The notes under the pieces are model-generated. The model worked only from the letters and a program-made list of their open reading frames with translations, did not search any database and was not told where the DNA came from. From the NCBI GenBank assembly GCA_938015805.1, contig CALLXF010000076.1, forward strand, positions 1 to 34,995: a stretch of DNA of 34,995 bases, in the 5' to 3' direction. The first letter of the stretch is position 1. Every line of letters starts with the position of its first letter. A program made the position numbers and the translations under genes. Shown in pieces: positions 33,301 through 34,995 of the stretch. This stretch comes from an uncultured Saprospiraceae bacterium. Lineage in GTDB: Bacteria; Bacteroidota; Bacteroidia; Chitinophagales; Saprospiraceae.

Positions 33301-34228
33301 AGACTATATATACACATGGAATAATAATATCTCTAATTCTAATCAAGCAGATAGTTTAGGAACAGGAATTTACACAGTTACGGTGGCTGATGCCAATGGA
33401 TGTACTGCAATATTTGAAGAAGAACTGGTTGCACCTGAACCGATAAGTGCAGAAATAATTACTCCGTTGACGCCAAATTGTTTTGGAGAAACGACGGAGA
33501 TATGTATTGGAAATGTTTCTGGAGGAAGCGGAAGCGTTTATACATTTAATATTGATAATTCTTTGCCATTTCCGATCGATAGTTGTGTTACTGTTCTTGC
33601 AGATACTTATACTATTAGTGTAATCGATAGTGCGGGATGTAATATAGATACGACCATAACTATCGACCAACCTGCTGAGATATCAGTTGATCTGGGAGAT
33701 GATGTTTTAGAAATAGAACTGGGTGATAGTACTGTCACTCTACAAGCAAATATTATTTCTTTAACTCCCGTAACTATTCAATGGAATCCTACTGACGGTA
33801 TCGTATGTAGAGATCCGCTTTGTCAGATCGTTTCTATCTTTCCTACAGCCGCACAAGAATACGAGGTTATTATTACGGATGAAGATGGATGTACGGCTTC
33901 TGATAAAATACAAGTCATTATAAATCAAAAAAGGAATGTCTATTTCCCTAATGCTTTTAGTCCTAACGGAGATGGTTTTAATGATGAGTATTCTTTATTT
34001 ATAGGAGATGGTGTAGAAACCGTTATGTACTTTGGTGTTTATGACAGATGGGGCAACTTAATGTATGAAGTAGAAGATCTTCCTGCTGCTCAAATTAATA
34101 CTGTAGGGTGGAATGGAACTTTTAAAGGGGATGAAGTAAATGCGGGTGTCTTTGTTTATTTAGCAAAATTAAAATACATCGACGACCAGGAAATTACATA
34201 CAAAGGTTCATTAACACTCCTAAAATAA
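30341..34228 (+). CDS. cohesin/SprB-repeat surface protein with T9SS type B domain
   Basis: The 1295-residue precursor has a signal peptide (about 1-23, ending IEAQ). Residues 45-180 are cohesin-like: VSVGQQFCAAFSVETFEYIL, QFNIQYDPSVIQF. About nine SprB-type repeats follow from ~285 to 1110, each opening with a [DN]-P-x-C-[FA]-G block (PSCFDRENGRV, PNCFGGCDGTIGV, PSCFGEPEGSIFV, PSCFGFCDGGLTV, KCAGDTNGAIS). The end (about 1199-1295) is the gliding motility-associated T9SS type B domain: NVYFPNAFSPNGDGFNDEY to KGSLTLLK. Such proteins are large cell-surface adhesins, some moved by gliding machinery. The cohesin-like domain may bind a partner. A barrel gene starts 54 bp downstream. Confidence 0.92.
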   Translation: MNRLSSKIVMLIICFFSLTRIEAQNIPCDFNIDCSEIDTNLVINITMPATVSVGQQFCAAFSVETFEYILALQFNIQYDPSVIQFNNDPGDIIPGNCLSTDNNNAMLFNPTDGNIRLLWTDVLAEGNCCMDGSTLFELCFTVIGQPLDGVYLNINDVEEVAYGLDFSSTFTCGEIDSVTVNTTNTSVDCPDLSIVYGQCNGQIGQSNGSLYFVFCGGTAPYVYDVIGASEGLVDAGAGILDSQEVFVPNLEIDFYTVTVTDATGVSTSEVIFITEGTGIDVVLDGLNPSCFDRENGRVRVDYTNSSGFDATTANFSWSNNEFGKDSINFLSNGIYTVTVTDIGTGCSDTDQFELNLDTLKIFYEVIDSAGCLGGENGVVKLTATGGFPINGNEYEFMGNGVITDCHFLTDLEGGSTIEIEVEDDSWAVCRVEETFVMPFLPGIDMVGINLPAGFTSDNDSYEGFVDCNGDLLDLIEIEISNSNNFTRVLKDQFGNIITDNSILITDSGSIVSIENLPAGQYLLEISVSDPPDLDGCTRQYPINIASPPELEITGNFVAPDCAGNLGSISYMSTGGTGNHIYTINGSNTTENPIQNLDGGTYEIVVIDENLCRDSVNFSLPFAGNLQIEIDTLQGISCNSGDIGALFCNVISPCTDCTITWKDASGNVLAFGTQLINLGSGCYTACVVDNNLNCTAEATACFDPIDLITYDLNLDPPNCFGGCDGTIGVIITQGELPITFAWEGFPGLTGSVLGPVCAGSYPVAITDNTGCTVLDTIELLNPPSLELTIKDVVDPSCFGEPEGSIFVEAANGFMGNDFYDYLIYDADGNEFTTGAGQGCIEITGLISGDYTIIVSDGQCALDTPVPFTLGVPEQIMVDLDNTLMDLPSCFGFCDGGLTVEATGGTGPYTYSWVSSGLVSNQITDLCGDEYHYLFIEDATGCIVYDSIFLEQPDSLIAFLSLDPQESIVLKCAGDTNGAISIEVAGGTPDYIYTWNNNISNSNQADSLGTGIYTVTVADANGCTAIFEEELVAPEPISAEIITPLTPNCFGETTEICIGNVSGGSGSVYTFNIDNSLPFPIDSCVTVLADTYTISVIDSAGCNIDTTITIDQPAEISVDLGDDVLEIELGDSTVTLQANIISLTPVTIQWNPTDGIVCRDPLCQIVSIFPTAAQEYEVIITDEDGCTASDKIQVIINQKRNVYFPNAFSPNGDGFNDEYSLFIGDGVETVMYFGVYDRWGNLMYEVEDLPAAQINTVGWNGTFKGDEVNAGVFVYLAKLKYIDDQEITYKGSLTLLK

Positions 34229-34282
34229 TGATACTTTGGGAAATATCGTCGTCTTAAAAGCGAACGAAATTACATACCCCCG

Positions 34283-34995
34283 ATGAAAAAATTCTTTTTA
34301 TTACTTTTCATCGTTGTAGCCCTAGCTTCCATTTGTATTGCCCAAACAGAGAATCTCCCTCGACCTACAGAAACCTATTATGTACTACAAGGTGATCAAG
34401 CCTTAAATGTAAGTATAGGTCTACTAAACATGAACGATTTTACTTTTGGACTATTCCAGGCCGACGGAAAAGGCAACCCCAGTCCATCCATAAATGCGTC
34501 CTATGAATATGGTTTGCTTAAGAATATTAGAATCGCAGGCTTTACTAGTTTTTATCGAGTAGAATCTAGTAATAATTTTGACATAAATTCCCTTGCCGAC
34601 CAGATAAGCAATATCGATATAACTGACTTTGGGTCTGTAGTAAATGAGATTCAGTGTATTCTAAATCCAGAATCATGTGCTACGACAGTAAAAGAAAGAG
34701 TAAGTGTATTTACCATCGGTGGGAAACTGAGTATACATAAACCATTTGTAGAAGGTCTAGATACCTATGCATCTACATATCTCGGATATAGTTTTAACCG
34801 TAGAAAAACAGTGACCGAGCAAGCTTTAGATGTGGCTGTTGACCAATTAGGATTAAATACTGATATCCCGACTATCGTTTACTACGCCAGTGCTGGAGCT
34901 AGATATTTTATTACCCCTAAAATTGGAATTTTCGGTGAATATGGTCTGGGAAATGTACATTTATTAAAACTGGGGGTTACGTACAAACTAAATTA
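34283..34995 (+). CDS. outer-membrane beta-barrel protein (partial, cut by right edge)
   Basis: The frame starts at ATG 34283 with a signal peptide (MKKFFLLLFIVVALASICIA) and continues to the window end for 237 residues. The mature part has alternating strands such as FGLFQADGKGNPSPSINASY, IAGFTSFYRVESSNNF and YYASAGARYFITPK, ending LLKLGVTYKLN just before the edge. The terminal aromatic strand and a following TA suggest that the stop codon lies immediately outside the window, so the protein is nearly complete. It resembles a small Bacteroidetes porin-like barrel; it has none of the NPA-type motifs of PorP/SprF partners. Being 54 bp after a type B T9SS adhesin gene it could be co-transcribed. 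Confidence 0.72.
   Translation, partial: MKKFFLLLFIVVALASICIAQTENLPRPTETYYVLQGDQALNVSIGLLNMNDFTFGLFQADGKGNPSPSINASYEYGLLKNIRIAGFTSFYRVESSNNFDINSLADQISNIDITDFGSVVNEIQCILNPESCATTVKERVSVFTIGGKLSIHKPFVEGLDTYASTYLGYSFNRRKTVTEQALDVAVDQLGLNTDIPTIVYYASAGARYFITPKIGIFGEYGLGNVHLLKLGVTYKLN

Noticed and set aside
34261-34268. CGAACGAA upstream of the right-edge barrel gene
   Set aside because: It differs from CGAACAA in the conserved part and no GTA follows at N13.
34283-34995. PorP/SprF-type partner of the type B adhesin
   Set aside because: The barrel has no NPA-like motif or PorP/SprF length pattern in the visible part.

Overview
The window comes from an AT-rich marine-type Bacteroidetes (Bacteroidota) genome. 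The evidence is three proteins with type IX secretion system (T9SS) C-terminal sorting domains (two type A, one type B 'gliding motility-associated'), Bacteroidetes-style outer-membrane proteins and lipoproteins, few recognisable Shine-Dalgarno sequences, and a TTTG / TAnnTTTG-like promoter. I cannot name a genus. No tRNA, rRNA, CRISPR array, insertion sequence or prophage is visible.

Left part (1-17.5 kb) is a stress and cell-envelope island. On the minus strand it has dps (cut by the window edge), a CsbD-like gene, a 51-aa gene, a holin-superfamily membrane protein, a YtxH-like gene and an ECF-type sigma factor. Two divergent, paralogous XRE regulators follow. Then come a DUF2383-type four-helix gene and a tight operon of MscS channel, ThDP-dependent decarboxylase and succinate-semialdehyde dehydrogenase. 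Next are OmpA, DUF697 and a frameshifted four-helix membrane protein, then an exonuclease/endonuclease/phosphatase-family membrane protein, a DUF2254 protein, several small stress-type genes and a second MscS channel.

The strongest new signal here is a promoter-like motif, CCGAACAA-N13-AGAGTA. Three plus-strand copies are identical in both boxes and in spacing. Four further copies (one plus, three minus) keep the CGAACAA core and the same N13 spacing, and three of those four also keep the terminal GTA. All seven sit a short distance upstream of a gene, and one exposes an unlisted 52-aa gene. The simplest reading is a regulon of the ECF sigma factor encoded at 1826-2341, which itself has a housekeeping-like promoter.

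Right part (17.5-35 kb) is a secretion and surface region. It has a TonB-dependent receptor paired with a HmuY-like T9SS-sorted protein (probable haem uptake), two tandem paralogous lipoproteins, a further lipoprotein, and a minus-strand cluster of lipoprotein, M4 metalloprotease with a propeller-like region, GT9 glycosyltransferase and SPFH protein. A Cys-rich secreted protein, a 1295-aa cohesin/SprB-repeat type B T9SS adhesin and an outer-membrane barrel (cut at the right edge) close the window.

The metabolic highlight is the ThDP enzyme/SSADH pair. Its 8-nt overlap and family signatures resemble the cyanobacterial 2-oxoglutarate decarboxylase/SSADH bypass more than a biosynthetic acetolactate synthase.
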